A stretch of 64,000 nt of DNA. Origin: Paenibacillus sp. JZ16. GTDB taxonomy: Bacteria > Bacillota > Bacilli > Paenibacillales > Paenibacillaceae. Shown piece after piece: positions 24,772-32,643 of this stretch (its first letter is position 1; each line of letters begins with the position of its first letter). The notes under the pieces were generated by a model. That model had not been told where the DNA came from, searched no databases, and worked only from the letters and a program-made list of their open reading frames with translations. The stretch spans positions 6,461,001 to 6,525,000 of the forward strand of contig NZ_CP017659.1 in NCBI RefSeq assembly GCF_015326965.1, written 5' to 3'. A program made the translations under genes and the position numbers.

Positions 24772-27495
24772 ATGAAGCGAAGGCCATTACTTGTGTTTAC
24801 CGTGATGTGGGTAATCGGCAGCGGTGCTGCATGCCTGTACGACGGATGGAGGCTGGCCATGATTGCAGCCGAGCTGATTCTCATCCTGTTTGCTGTATGT
24901 CATTGGGCTGGGGCAGGGCGGCTTTTTACGCTCTGCATGCTGTTCTCCTTGTGCATGTCGGGTACTTACTGGGAATGGCATGACGCGGCCAATGTAAGTG
25001 ATTTTGAGCCGGTCCTCTCAGGGGAGACATCGACGGACGCTGTTCCTGTTACTGCCTTTGGTGTAATCACAACCCCAATAGAAGTGGATGGCGACCGCGC
25101 GGATTTCAATGTTGCCCTACATCAAGCTGATCTCAAGCTAACAAAGCCTCCAGAGTCCCAAAAACAAGCGAATCCGGATAACGGCACCTTGCTGAAGACG
25201 GATGATATCGTCAGGGTTCAAGTGAAACTAATGGACAAAAAGGAGCTGGAGATAGTTCAGCGATGGCAGCGCGGGGACCGCATAGAGCTGACCGGGGAGC
25301 TGCAAAAACCTGGAGAAGCTCGCAATTTTGACGGATTTAATTATGCTCAATATTTGCGAACCCAGAAGATTCATTGGATGATCAAAGTGAAGGGCTCTGA
25401 CCTAGCGAAGGTCACCTCGCCTGACAGCTGGAATGTAAGTCATATTCTAAGATGGACGGATGCCGTTCGGCATAAGCTCGGGGGCAAGCTGGATCAATTG
25501 TATGGCGGAATCCATGCAGGGTATATGAAGGGACTTGTGATTGGCAATCAGGATGATTTGGATCCCGATACGTTTATGGAGTTCTCGCGTTTGGGATTGA
25601 CTCACATTCTTGCGATATCAGGCATGCATGTGGCAGTGGTTGTGGGATGCCTCTTATTCGTATGCACAACCCTTCGAATGACGAGGGAGACCTCGCTGAC
25701 TGTGGTTATGTGGCTGATTCCCGTTTATGTCCTGCTTACTGGGGCAAGTCCTTCTATTATCCGTGCCGGCATCATGGGGATGATCGGTTTGTATGCCGCA
25801 CGGCGGCGACTTTTGAAGGATGGACTGCATATTCTTAGTGTTGCCGCGCTCGTCATGCTGCTGTGGAACCCGTATTTTCTCGTGAACGTCAGCTTTCAGC
25901 TGTCATTCATCGTAACGGCAGGCTTGATGATCTTCGTACCGAAGCTGATGCCGCTGCTGTCATTCTTGCCCCGCTGGCTTGCGGGAACCGTCGGAATTAC
26001 GGTCGTAGCGCAGCTGATCTCCTTTCCCCTAACCATTTATTATTTTAACCAGGTGTCGCTGATATCCGTCTTCGCCAATTTGATCCTGGTTCCGGTGATT
26101 AGCCTTGTCGTTCTTCCGTTAGGAATGGTATCTTTGCTGATGGGGTGGATATGGATGCGCGGAGCTGGCTGGTTGGCAGCTGTGACCGAATGGTTAAACC
26201 AAATGACGTTCCGTGTCGTTGAATGGATGAATGGTTCATCCGCTTTGATGACGTTGTGGCCGTCCCCGTCGTTAGCCTGGATCTTATGTTATTTTGTTGT
26301 GCTGTATTCGCTGCTCTCCATTCTGAAGATGAGATCCGAAAATGGCGAAGGAGAGCGGATCGGATCGGACGATACCGTTCCATTGGAAGGACGCGTATCC
26401 TTGGATAGTAAAAGAGATTTGTCTGGGGCAACCGGCATGTTTCCGCTCGTGGATCAATGGGCCGGTGCGTTGCGATGGAGAGGTTTTTTTCGCGCCAGTG
26501 ATTATATTGAACGCTATGCAGCGAGAGCCGCGATCGTCCTGCTGTCCGCAGCTTTGGTTTTTTTGCTGTACGGCGGCTATCAATCTCCATCGATGCACGG
26601 AGCGGGACTCGTGCAATTTCTGGATGTAGGACAAGGGGATTCGATCCTGGTAACAACACCTGAGGGCAAGCATATTCTCATTGACGGTGGTGGAACGGTG
26701 AATTTTCGTAAGGAAAAGGATGCTTGGAAGGAAAGGAAGGCCCCGTATGAGGTGGGAGCGAAGGTGGTGGTTCCGCTGTTGAAAAAAAGGGGCGTGCACC
26801 AGCTTGAGGCTGTCATCATGTCCCATGGAGACCAGGATCATATAGGCGGTCTTCAAGCTGTTTTGCAGGAAATCCCGGTAAAATCAGTTGTGTTCAACGG
26901 GACCTTGACCGACTCCGCTTCCTTCCGGAAGCTGATGTTAACCGCAGTACAGCAGCGCATTCCCATATACGAGGCTGGAGTGGATCGGGAAGTATGGAAG
27001 CTTGACAGCCATACGGAAATCCAATTTCTAGCGCCTATTTTCCCAGAAAGTGGAGAAACCATAAAACCATTACCGTTGATTAAGGAGCAGAATCATGCTT
27101 CACTAGTATTTGTCCTTCAAATGAACGGCAGCCGGATCCTGTTTACGGGTGACACAGACCAAGCTGCCGAACATAAAATATTGTTGTATCTAGAGGAACG
27201 TTCTTCACAAGATGATATCATTTCACCGCTTGCTGCTGCCGGTGACCGCATCGATGTCATGAAGGTTGCCCATCACGGCAGCAAAACCTCGACATCCGCG
27301 CTATGGCTGAATGCATGGAAGCCGAAGGCAGCGGTTATTTCCGCTGGTGTCAACAATATGTACGGCCACCCTCATCCGGATGTGGTAGGACGGTTGGAAC
27401 GTTCCACGAATCTCATCTATCAGACCAATCTTCACGGTGAAATACAGATGAGGATCAAGGATGGACATATTGACACGCGTACGAAGCTTCCTTGA
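24772..27495 (+). CDS. comEC: DNA internalization channel protein ComEC/Rec2
   Basis: A 907-residue polytopic membrane protein that forms the channel for single-stranded DNA uptake. Hydrophobic helices lie near the N-terminus, followed by an OB-like DUF4131 region and the Competence domain (LGLTHILAISGMHVAVV and multiple helices). A C-terminal metallo-beta-lactamase domain follows (FLDVGQGDSILV near 615; H685, D687, D689, H690 in SHGDQDHIGG; VAHHGSKTS). The frame is open from 24721, but that ATG is inside a terminator stem. ATG 24772 gives MKRRPLLVF, a common ComEC start, although its ribosome binding site (AAGGGA) is distant. ATG 24748 is the alternative. Confidence 0.88.
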   Translation: MKRRPLLVFTVMWVIGSGAACLYDGWRLAMIAAELILILFAVCHWAGAGRLFTLCMLFSLCMSGTYWEWHDAANVSDFEPVLSGETSTDAVPVTAFGVITTPIEVDGDRADFNVALHQADLKLTKPPESQKQANPDNGTLLKTDDIVRVQVKLMDKKELEIVQRWQRGDRIELTGELQKPGEARNFDGFNYAQYLRTQKIHWMIKVKGSDLAKVTSPDSWNVSHILRWTDAVRHKLGGKLDQLYGGIHAGYMKGLVIGNQDDLDPDTFMEFSRLGLTHILAISGMHVAVVVGCLLFVCTTLRMTRETSLTVVMWLIPVYVLLTGASPSIIRAGIMGMIGLYAARRRLLKDGLHILSVAALVMLLWNPYFLVNVSFQLSFIVTAGLMIFVPKLMPLLSFLPRWLAGTVGITVVAQLISFPLTIYYFNQVSLISVFANLILVPVISLVVLPLGMVSLLMGWIWMRGAGWLAAVTEWLNQMTFRVVEWMNGSSALMTLWPSPSLAWILCYFVVLYSLLSILKMRSENGEGERIGSDDTVPLEGRVSLDSKRDLSGATGMFPLVDQWAGALRWRGFFRASDYIERYAARAAIVLLSAALVFLLYGGYQSPSMHGAGLVQFLDVGQGDSILVTTPEGKHILIDGGGTVNFRKEKDAWKERKAPYEVGAKVVVPLLKKRGVHQLEAVIMSHGDQDHIGGLQAVLQEIPVKSVVFNGTLTDSASFRKLMLTAVQQRIPIYEAGVDREVWKLDSHTEIQFLAPIFPESGETIKPLPLIKEQNHASLVFVLQMNGSRILFTGDTDQAAEHKILLYLEERSSQDDIISPLAAAGDRIDVMKVAHHGSKTSTSALWLNAWKPKAAVISAGVNNMYGHPHPDVVGRLERSTNLIYQTNLHGEIQMRIKDGHIDTRTKLP

Positions 27496-27626
27496 ATAAA
27501 CAGCCCGCTGTCCTTGGGACATCGATTCGTAGTATGATCTTTAATAGGAAAAATGCAGCGGTGACTATAATCTTTATATTTGGTATAGTTAGATGAAGTT
27601 TCCTAAAAAAATAATAGGTTACATAC

Positions 27627-27653
27627 TGCAACATTTTTTTAATTTTATCCGTC
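27627..27653 (+). promoter_or_regulatory. Candidate ECF-sigma autoregulatory promoter
   Basis: TGCAAC (27627-27632), 17 bases including a T7 run, then CGTC (27650-27653). The SigW-type consensus is TGAAAC-N16/17-CGTA, so each box has one mismatch. It lies about 35 bases upstream of an ECF sigma gene, where autoregulated promoters are usual. Confidence 0.4.
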
Positions 27654-27683
27654 TGTATGTATGCAGGGAGAGGGGGATCCACT

Positions 27684-28232
27684 GTGGTGGAGCAGGGACT
27701 CATAAGAGCCGCTCAATCGGGCGATCGCGACGCTCTAATCACCCTATTGCGAGAAATTGAGCAACATGTTTACCGAACTGCTTATTACATTTTAAACAAT
27801 GAACAGGATGCTATGGATGCAGCCCAGGAAGCACTTATACGTGTATATACGAAGATTAACTCCTACGAGGAGAAGGCTCAGTTCAAAACTTGGGTCCAAC
27901 GGATTGTCACCAACATATGCATTGATAAATTCCGCAGGACAAAGCCGACGGTTTCCATCGATGAACATGATCTGGTGTTTCGGGATAATCTCGATGTAGA
28001 ACGGGAAGTGATGTCGGGATATCTGGCTCAGGATATTCAGGAAGCCATTAATCAACTGCCGGACCATCATCGTACGGTCATTGTCTTAAGGTATTTGCAG
28101 GATCTATCCTACAACGAAATTGCTGATTGTCTGAACCTCCCGCTCAATACGGTAAAATCCTATTTGTTCAGGGCCAGGCAGCAGCTGCAGAATATGCTCC
28201 AAGAGCATCAGAAAGGTGGTGTATCAGGATGA
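27684..28232 (+). CDS. ECF RNA polymerase sigma factor (SigW-like)
   Basis: A 182-residue extracytoplasmic-function sigma factor. Sigma region 2 is at about 20-90 (DAMDAAQEALIRVYTKINSYEEKAQFKTWVQRIVTN split) and region 4 at about 122-175 (LPDHHRTVIVLRYLQDLSYNEIAD, LNLPLNTVKSYLFRARQQL). The GTG at 27684 (or the next GTG, 27687) follows GGAGAGGGGG and matches the usual start. The upstream ATG at 27657 would overlap the ribosome binding site. The stop overlaps the start of a zinc-finger anti-sigma gene. The pair sits between comEC and holA, where B. subtilis has only yqzM. Confidence 0.9.
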   Translation: MVEQGLIRAAQSGDRDALITLLREIEQHVYRTAYYILNNEQDAMDAAQEALIRVYTKINSYEEKAQFKTWVQRIVTNICIDKFRRTKPTVSIDEHDLVFRDNLDVEREVMSGYLAQDIQEAINQLPDHHRTVIVLRYLQDLSYNEIADCLNLPLNTVKSYLFRARQQLQNMLQEHQKGGVSG

Positions 28233-29494
28233 ATTGCCAAGAGGTGGTGGAACGTATGCACCGGTATTTGGACCGGGATCTCACTTCGGAGGAGACGGCC
28301 CAAATGTATCAGCATATTGCCGTGTGCCCCATGTGTGCGGAGACCTTTAATATATTGAAATCATTGAACAGAGAGCTTGAGGATCTTCCGGCCGTAACCC
28401 CGCCTGTCAGTCTGGTAGACGCTATCATGCCTAGACTGGATGCCATTGACCGTGATCGCCAGAACCTTGTCGTACCTCCAGCACTGAAAAGCCAGGAGCC
28501 AGCCGAAATGATGCCGGAAATGCGGCGTCCGCGACGTGCGGGCAGCTGGTGGAGCACGATTGGCGGTAGAACTGCTATCGGGGCCGCCGCGGCTGTACTT
28601 ATTCTCGGCGTAGCGATTTTTAATAATGAACCGAAGATGTTATCCGATGCGGAGCTTCCATACGAAGAGGCTAGCACGACCAGTGCCGGGGCGAATGACG
28701 AATCGGCTGCCACGCAGAATCAGGAAATGGCTCAGCCGTTTGCCGCCGAAGGCGGCACGGAGACGGGTGGCGAATCGAATGATGGGAACGATTCATCCGC
28801 AAGTCTGCGGAGTTCGCCATCGGAATCGTCACCGGAAGCCAATTCCGACCCTGCCTCGAATGATACGAAGGCAACACAGGAGCCATCGGATGCGGCTGAT
28901 GGCACCAATAAAGATGTTACAGCACCCGATAAACCGGTTCAGATGAAAGATGTTGGGGAACCCCAAGCGCCAGACCAACCTGCGACGAGCAACAATGAGG
29001 TGCCAAAAACCGATACCGGAAGTCCGTCTGACCCTCCGGCGAATGAACCTGAGCAGGGTTCTGAAACCATGGATGTCCAGACGTCACCTACGGAACCGGA
29101 TACCACGTCTGAGATGCTGCCTCCAATTAGCGATCCTGCCGGTGATGCGGTCATGGAAAGCGCCGAATCATCCGACAGGTCATCCGGATCGTACCAAGGA
29201 CTGGCGATGGTGCCGGAACAGTGGTCGTCCCCGGACGGTCTCTACCGAGCCTCGCTCGAGGCCGATCATCTGATTATCTATCGTCTGCCATCGGGAAGCC
29301 AAACTTCGCCTGATGCGGTTGAAACGGTTGAGACAATTCCGCTCGGCGGAAGCTGGGTATCCGGTCAATGGTCCGAGGATGGCTTAACGTTCAAGTATAA
29401 GGTGCAGACCGATAACGAATTGGTTGAATCCGTCTATTCCATTGAGAAGTCCCAGCCACCGGCATCTACGGGACAGAAGCAGCCTAAATCATAG
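28229..29494 (+). CDS. Membrane-bound zinc-finger anti-sigma factor (RsiW-like)
   Basis: A 421-residue anti-sigma factor. The N-terminal anti-sigma zinc motif is H29-x3-C33-x2-C36, with Cys3 upstream. One transmembrane helix is at about 112-131. The extracytoplasmic part begins with a long acidic Ser/Asp/Glu/Pro-rich stretch (about 140-320) and ends in a compact, more ordered domain of about 80 residues (MVPEQWSSPDGLYRASLE onward). It should hold the adjacent sigma factor at the membrane until regulated proteolysis. The ATG at 28229 overlaps the sigma stop (ATGA). B. subtilis RsiW is about half this length. Confidence 0.85.
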   Translation: MNCQEVVERMHRYLDRDLTSEETAQMYQHIAVCPMCAETFNILKSLNRELEDLPAVTPPVSLVDAIMPRLDAIDRDRQNLVVPPALKSQEPAEMMPEMRRPRRAGSWWSTIGGRTAIGAAAAVLILGVAIFNNEPKMLSDAELPYEEASTTSAGANDESAATQNQEMAQPFAAEGGTETGGESNDGNDSSASLRSSPSESSPEANSDPASNDTKATQEPSDAADGTNKDVTAPDKPVQMKDVGEPQAPDQPATSNNEVPKTDTGSPSDPPANEPEQGSETMDVQTSPTEPDTTSEMLPPISDPAGDAVMESAESSDRSSGSYQGLAMVPEQWSSPDGLYRASLEADHLIIYRLPSGSQTSPDAVETVETIPLGGSWVSGQWSEDGLTFKYKVQTDNELVESVYSIEKSQPPASTGQKQPKS

Positions 29495-29790
29495 AGATGT
29501 TCAGAGAAATGTTCAGAGATATATACAATCGGTGCACCAATGCCGGGAGATATGAATACACTATATATTAGAGAGAGCATGATACCAACTACCGTCGTAT
29601 GACCGGCGGCGAGGTGTTTCTAGAGCATACTTGCCGGCGTTTATATAGATGTGTTGGGACGAAGGGACCTTGCCGCTGCCAAAGCCGAGGTCTCTTTGTT
29701 TTCGTGCGGACGATTGCATTTTTATCTTGTCGTCTCGCATTCAAGCACACTTTTTTGGTATAGTGTACAGAGTAGAAAGGGGGGACGCCG
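29495..29790. other. Intergenic region between the anti-sigma gene and holA
   Basis: About 296 bases with no credible gene. It contains two direct copies of ATGTTCAGAGA (29497-29507, 29509-29519) just after the anti-sigma stop, and a terminator-like hairpin at 29662-29705. A possible TATAGT -10 at 29759-29764 for holA has no good -35. No yqzM-like ORF was seen. Confidence 0.5.
29662..29705 (+). terminator. Probable terminator upstream of holA
   Basis: AGGGACCT pairs with AGGTCTCT (one G-U) and is followed by TTGTTTTC. The stem is moderate and the loop long, so this is a tentative call. Confidence 0.5.
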
Positions 29791-30810
29791 ATGGATGCCA
29801 AAGCGGCGGCCAAGGCGGTTAAGCAGGGAGAGGTGTCTGCCGTCTATTTGTTGTATGGCAGCGAGAAATTTCAAATGAAGGAATTCGCCGAATTTCTGGA
29901 AGCCCAGCTAATCCCGAAAGAAGACCGTGATTTTGCCCTCGTTCATATGGATTTAGGGGAAGTTCCGATTCAAACCGTTATTGAAGAAGCGGAGACGGTT
30001 CCTTTTATGGTTCAAAAAAAACTGATCATGGTCAGGGATACGGCTTTTTTTACCGCAGCAAAAGATAACGGGAAAGTGGATCATCGTCCAGAGGCTTTGC
30101 TGGACTATTTGACCAATCCTGCTGATTATAGTGTGATTGTCTTTATGGTTGGACAAGAAAAGCTGGATGAACGGAAGAAGGTAGTCAAGGCAGTCAAGAA
30201 ATCGGGGGTTGCTTTGTCCTTCATGCCTTTGGGCGGGGAGGATTTGCTTCGCTGGGTGGACAAGCAGGTAAAGAAAAGCGACTGCACGTTGCGGGAAGGT
30301 GCGGCGGAAGCGATCGTGCGAAATGCGGGAACCAGCCTTCAGGCATTATCAGGTGAGATCGAAAAGCTGTGCTTATATGCTGGCGCTGGCGGTGTGATTG
30401 ATGTCGCAACCGTGGAAATGCTGGTGGCGCGCAGTACGGAACAGAATGTATTTGCGCTTGTAGAGGATATTGCGAATCTTCGATTGGACAAGGCGCTCGG
30501 AATTTATTACGAACTGCTGAAGCAGCGCGAAGAGCCGATCAAGATTGCTGCGCTGATTACCAGACAGTTCCGGATTATTCTGCAGGTGAAGACTTTATCC
30601 ACCCAGAGCTACTCACAGCAGCAAATTGCTTCCCAGATCGGATTGCATCCCTATGCGGTGAAGATTGCGGGCGAGCAAGCCCGAAAGTTTGAGACAGCTC
30701 GCCTTGAAGGCATACTGAACCATCTGGCGAATCTGGATTACCAGATGAAGACCGGGGCCGTGGATAAGGTGCTGGGCATTGAATTGTTTTTGCTGCGGCT
30801 TGGGGCGTAA
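29791..30810 (+). CDS. holA: DNA polymerase III subunit delta
   Basis: A 339-residue clamp-loader subunit that opens the beta sliding clamp. Typical HolA features are AVYLLYGSEKFQMKEFAEFL near 12-31, the clamp-loader AAA-like region (TNPADYSVIVFMVGQEKLDERKK), the sensor-like SLQALSGEIEKLCLYAG near 180-196, and the C-terminal collar (LITRQFRIILQVKTL). ATG 29791 follows GAAAGGGGGG. It is convergent with rpsT, and each gene has its own terminator. Confidence 0.93.
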   Translation: MDAKAAAKAVKQGEVSAVYLLYGSEKFQMKEFAEFLEAQLIPKEDRDFALVHMDLGEVPIQTVIEEAETVPFMVQKKLIMVRDTAFFTAAKDNGKVDHRPEALLDYLTNPADYSVIVFMVGQEKLDERKKVVKAVKKSGVALSFMPLGGEDLLRWVDKQVKKSDCTLREGAAEAIVRNAGTSLQALSGEIEKLCLYAGAGGVIDVATVEMLVARSTEQNVFALVEDIANLRLDKALGIYYELLKQREEPIKIAALITRQFRIILQVKTLSTQSYSQQQIASQIGLHPYAVKIAGEQARKFETARLEGILNHLANLDYQMKTGAVDKVLGIELFLLRLGA

Positions 30811-30828
30811 AGACCATCCGCAACAAGT

Positions 30829-30870
30829 TAAGAGCGTACGGCTGCAGGAGCAGTCATACGCTCTTTTTCT
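30829..30870 (+). terminator. Rho-independent terminator of holA
   Basis: AAGAGCGTACGGCTGC pairs with GCAGTCATACGCTCTT and is followed by TTTCTTT, 18 bases after the holA stop. Confidence 0.88.
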
Positions 30871-31020
30871 TTAGAAATCCGAAAGCATGGACAACAGAAG
30901 CTCGCCTTCCTGATCCAGCAAGAAACGTCCGCTATAAAGCGGTCTGTCTACCGAGAAGAGCACGTCGAAATGTACCACAAAAAGCCCTGAGCAGCGTGAA
31001 CTGTTCAGGGCTTTTTCCAT
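30871..31020 (-). pseudogene. Unknown 49-codon reading frame, possible remnant of a lost gene's C-terminus
   Basis: On the minus strand an ATG at 31020 opens a 49-codon frame ending in TAA at 30871. Its first part is the rpsT terminator sequence itself. From codon 16 on it reads like real protein (VHFDVLFSVDRPLYSG then RFLLDQEGELLLSMLSDF). There is no ribosome binding site before the ATG. The stop lies exactly at the edge of the holA terminator. I read it as the end of a decayed gene left between two terminators, or as chance. No family was recognised. Confidence 0.25.
30979..31016 (-). terminator. Rho-independent terminator of rpsT
   Basis: On the minus strand AAAAAGCCCTGAACAG pairs with CTGCTCAGGGCTTTTT, 25 bases after rpsT. 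The symmetric A/T tails could stop transcription in both directions. Confidence 0.9.
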
Positions 31021-31041
31021 GTCGTATTCAACAAACGTTAC

Positions 31042-31314
31042 TTACGCTTGGGACGTAAGAGCGTTCAGTCTTTTCGCCAGACGGGACTTTTTGCGGGCAG
31101 CTGCGTTCTTATGGATCAGGCCCTTCGTAACGGCTTTATCAAGCTTCTTGGAAGCAGCTTGGAAAGCAACTTTAGCAGCTTCGATTTCTGTACCGTTCAA
31201 CGCTACGTCAGCAGTTTTAACAGCTGTGCGAAGCGCGGATTTTTGAGAAATGTTAAGCGCGTGGCGTTTGTCACTTGTCTTTACACGTTTAATCGCGGAT
31301 TTGATGTTTGGCAT
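31042..31314 (-). CDS. rpsT: 30S ribosomal protein S20
   Basis: A 90-residue basic 16S rRNA-binding protein of the small subunit. [20 protein letters not shown] is the classic S20 opening, and the rest is three amphipathic helices rich in Lys/Ala. The open frame has an extra in-frame ATG at 31323. AGGAGGTG is only 3 bases from that codon and 9 bases from ATG 31314, so the latter is the start. Transcribed from its own promoter, divergent from gpr, as in B. subtilis. Confidence 0.96.
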   Translation of the reverse strand: MPNIKSAIKRVKTSDKRHALNISQKSALRTAVKTADVALNGTEIEAAKVAFQAASKKLDKAVTKGLIHKNAAARKKSRLAKRLNALTSQA

Positions 31315-31370
31315 TACATTCACCTCCTGTAAGGCATTTCAATAGAGCGAAATGATTCACAACTTAAAAT

Positions 31371-31399
31371 ATTTTAGCATGGGGGTGGACAAAAAGCAA
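31371..31399 (-). promoter_or_regulatory. SigA promoter of rpsT
   Basis: Read on the minus strand: TTGCTT (31399-31394), 17-base spacer, TAAAAT (31376-31371) with TG one base upstream (extended -10). It is about 57 bases from the rpsT start. Confidence 0.75.
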
Positions 31400-31416
31400 T
31401 ACTCATTCGGACTTCT

Positions 31417-31446
31417 GCATAATCTCTCCTTTACTCTCGCACACTA
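31417..31446 (+). promoter_or_regulatory. Candidate SigG (forespore) promoter of gpr
   Basis: GCATA (31417-31421), exactly 18 bases, then CACACTA (31440-31446). This matches the SigG consensus GHATR-N18-CATWHTA with one mismatch in the -10. gpr is forespore-expressed (SigF/SigG) in B. subtilis, and the site is 30 bases upstream of the gene. Confidence 0.65.
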
Positions 31447-31476
31447 CTAGCAATATGAGGAGGAGTGTGAATTTAG

Positions 31477-32478
31477 ATGGATCTGGATCTGCAAAAATAT
31501 TCGGTCCGAACGGACCTGGCGGTGGAATCAAGAGAACTGGCGGGAGGAAAAGGCAATGCGCCCATTCCTGGTGTGATGGAGGATGTGGTGCAGGAGGACG
31601 GAATCAAGATTACAAGGCTGGACGTGGAGAACGAAGCAGCCTCTACGCAAATCGGCAGAGTGAAGGGCCATTACGTCACGTTGGAGGTGCCCGATCTTCG
31701 CAAGGGGGATACGGAGCTTCAAGATCAGGTGTCCGTTGTCTTCGCCCGTGAGTTCGAGGCATTCATGTCCCGGATCGGGATCGGACCCAAGGCAAGCGTG
31801 CTCATTGTCGGGCTTGGCAACTGGAATGTGACGCCGGATTCGCTGGGACCGCTTGTGGTGGAGAACGTGATGGTCACCCGTCAGTATTTCGAGCTTATGC
31901 CGGATCGGGTAGCGCCAGGTTATCGTCAGGTTAGTGCCGTAGCGCCTGGTGTGCTCGGTCTGACAGGGATTGAATCCAGCGAAACGGTTCAAGGGATCGT
32001 GGAACAAATCCGTCCTGACCTGATCATCGCCATTGATGCTCTGGCTTCGCGTTCGCTGGAGCGTGTGAATACGACCATCCAGATTGCGGATATCGGGATC
32101 CACCCCGGCTCTGGTGTCGGCAATAAACGCAAGGGATTGACGCAGGAGATTCTTGGAGTTCCCTGCATTGCCATCGGTGTTCCAACCGTCTGCTATGCTT
32201 CCACCATCGTTAATAACGCAATTGAGCTCATGAAGTCCCATTTTGGCGAAGGTGCGCCGGAGACGGGCAAAATTATGGGTATGCTCCATGATATACCCGA
32301 AGGTGAGCGCCTCGCGCTGGTGAAGGAGGTGCTGGAGCCGCTGGGCCATGACCTTATCGTAACGCCTAAGGAGATTGACGAATTTATAGAGGACATCGCC
32401 AATATCGTCGCAACCGGCCTGAACGCAGCGCTGCATGAGGCTGTGGATCCCGGCAATGTAGGTGCGTACACGCACTAA
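31477..32478 (+). CDS. gpr: GPR endopeptidase (germination protease)
   Basis: A 333-residue spore protease that degrades the small acid-soluble DNA-protecting proteins (SASP) at germination. The N-terminus MDLDLQKYSVRTDLAVES includes the propeptide and a TDLAVE stretch resembling the SASP cleavage motif, where the zymogen self-processes. Conserved blocks VLIVGLGNWNVTPDSLGP (about 109-126), IIAIDALASRS (about 184-194) and GSGVGNKRKG (about 211-220) are present. The ATG has GAGGAGTG upstream. spoIIP follows after a terminator. Confidence 0.96.
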   Translation: MDLDLQKYSVRTDLAVESRELAGGKGNAPIPGVMEDVVQEDGIKITRLDVENEAASTQIGRVKGHYVTLEVPDLRKGDTELQDQVSVVFAREFEAFMSRIGIGPKASVLIVGLGNWNVTPDSLGPLVVENVMVTRQYFELMPDRVAPGYRQVSAVAPGVLGLTGIESSETVQGIVEQIRPDLIIAIDALASRSLERVNTTIQIADIGIHPGSGVGNKRKGLTQEILGVPCIAIGVPTVCYASTIVNNAIELMKSHFGEGAPETGKIMGMLHDIPEGERLALVKEVLEPLGHDLIVTPKEIDEFIEDIANIVATGLNAALHEAVDPGNVGAYTH

Positions 32479-32483
32479 CCCGG

Positions 32484-32516
32484 TATAAAAGCTCCGAATC
32501 TATCGGAGCTTTTATA
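32484..32516 (+). terminator. Rho-independent terminator after gpr
   Basis: ATAAAAGCTCCGA pairs with TCGGAGCTTTTAT and is followed by ATTTTT. It separates gpr from spoIIP. Confidence 0.88.
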
Positions 32517-32643
32517 TTTTTCATGGATCTAGTTCTATCGATTCTCCCCGGTTCATAGATTTGAAATATAAGAGATTACGAAAGTCGCGGGAACGGCGGA
32601 ATGATGGCCGGATAGGTCCCGGCGAACCGAGGAGGACATCGTT

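Noticed and set aside
31528..32475. 315-codon minus-strand frame opposite gpr
   Set aside because: gpr is certain on the plus strand. The antisense frame shows no protein features and is His/Arg-rich by reflection.
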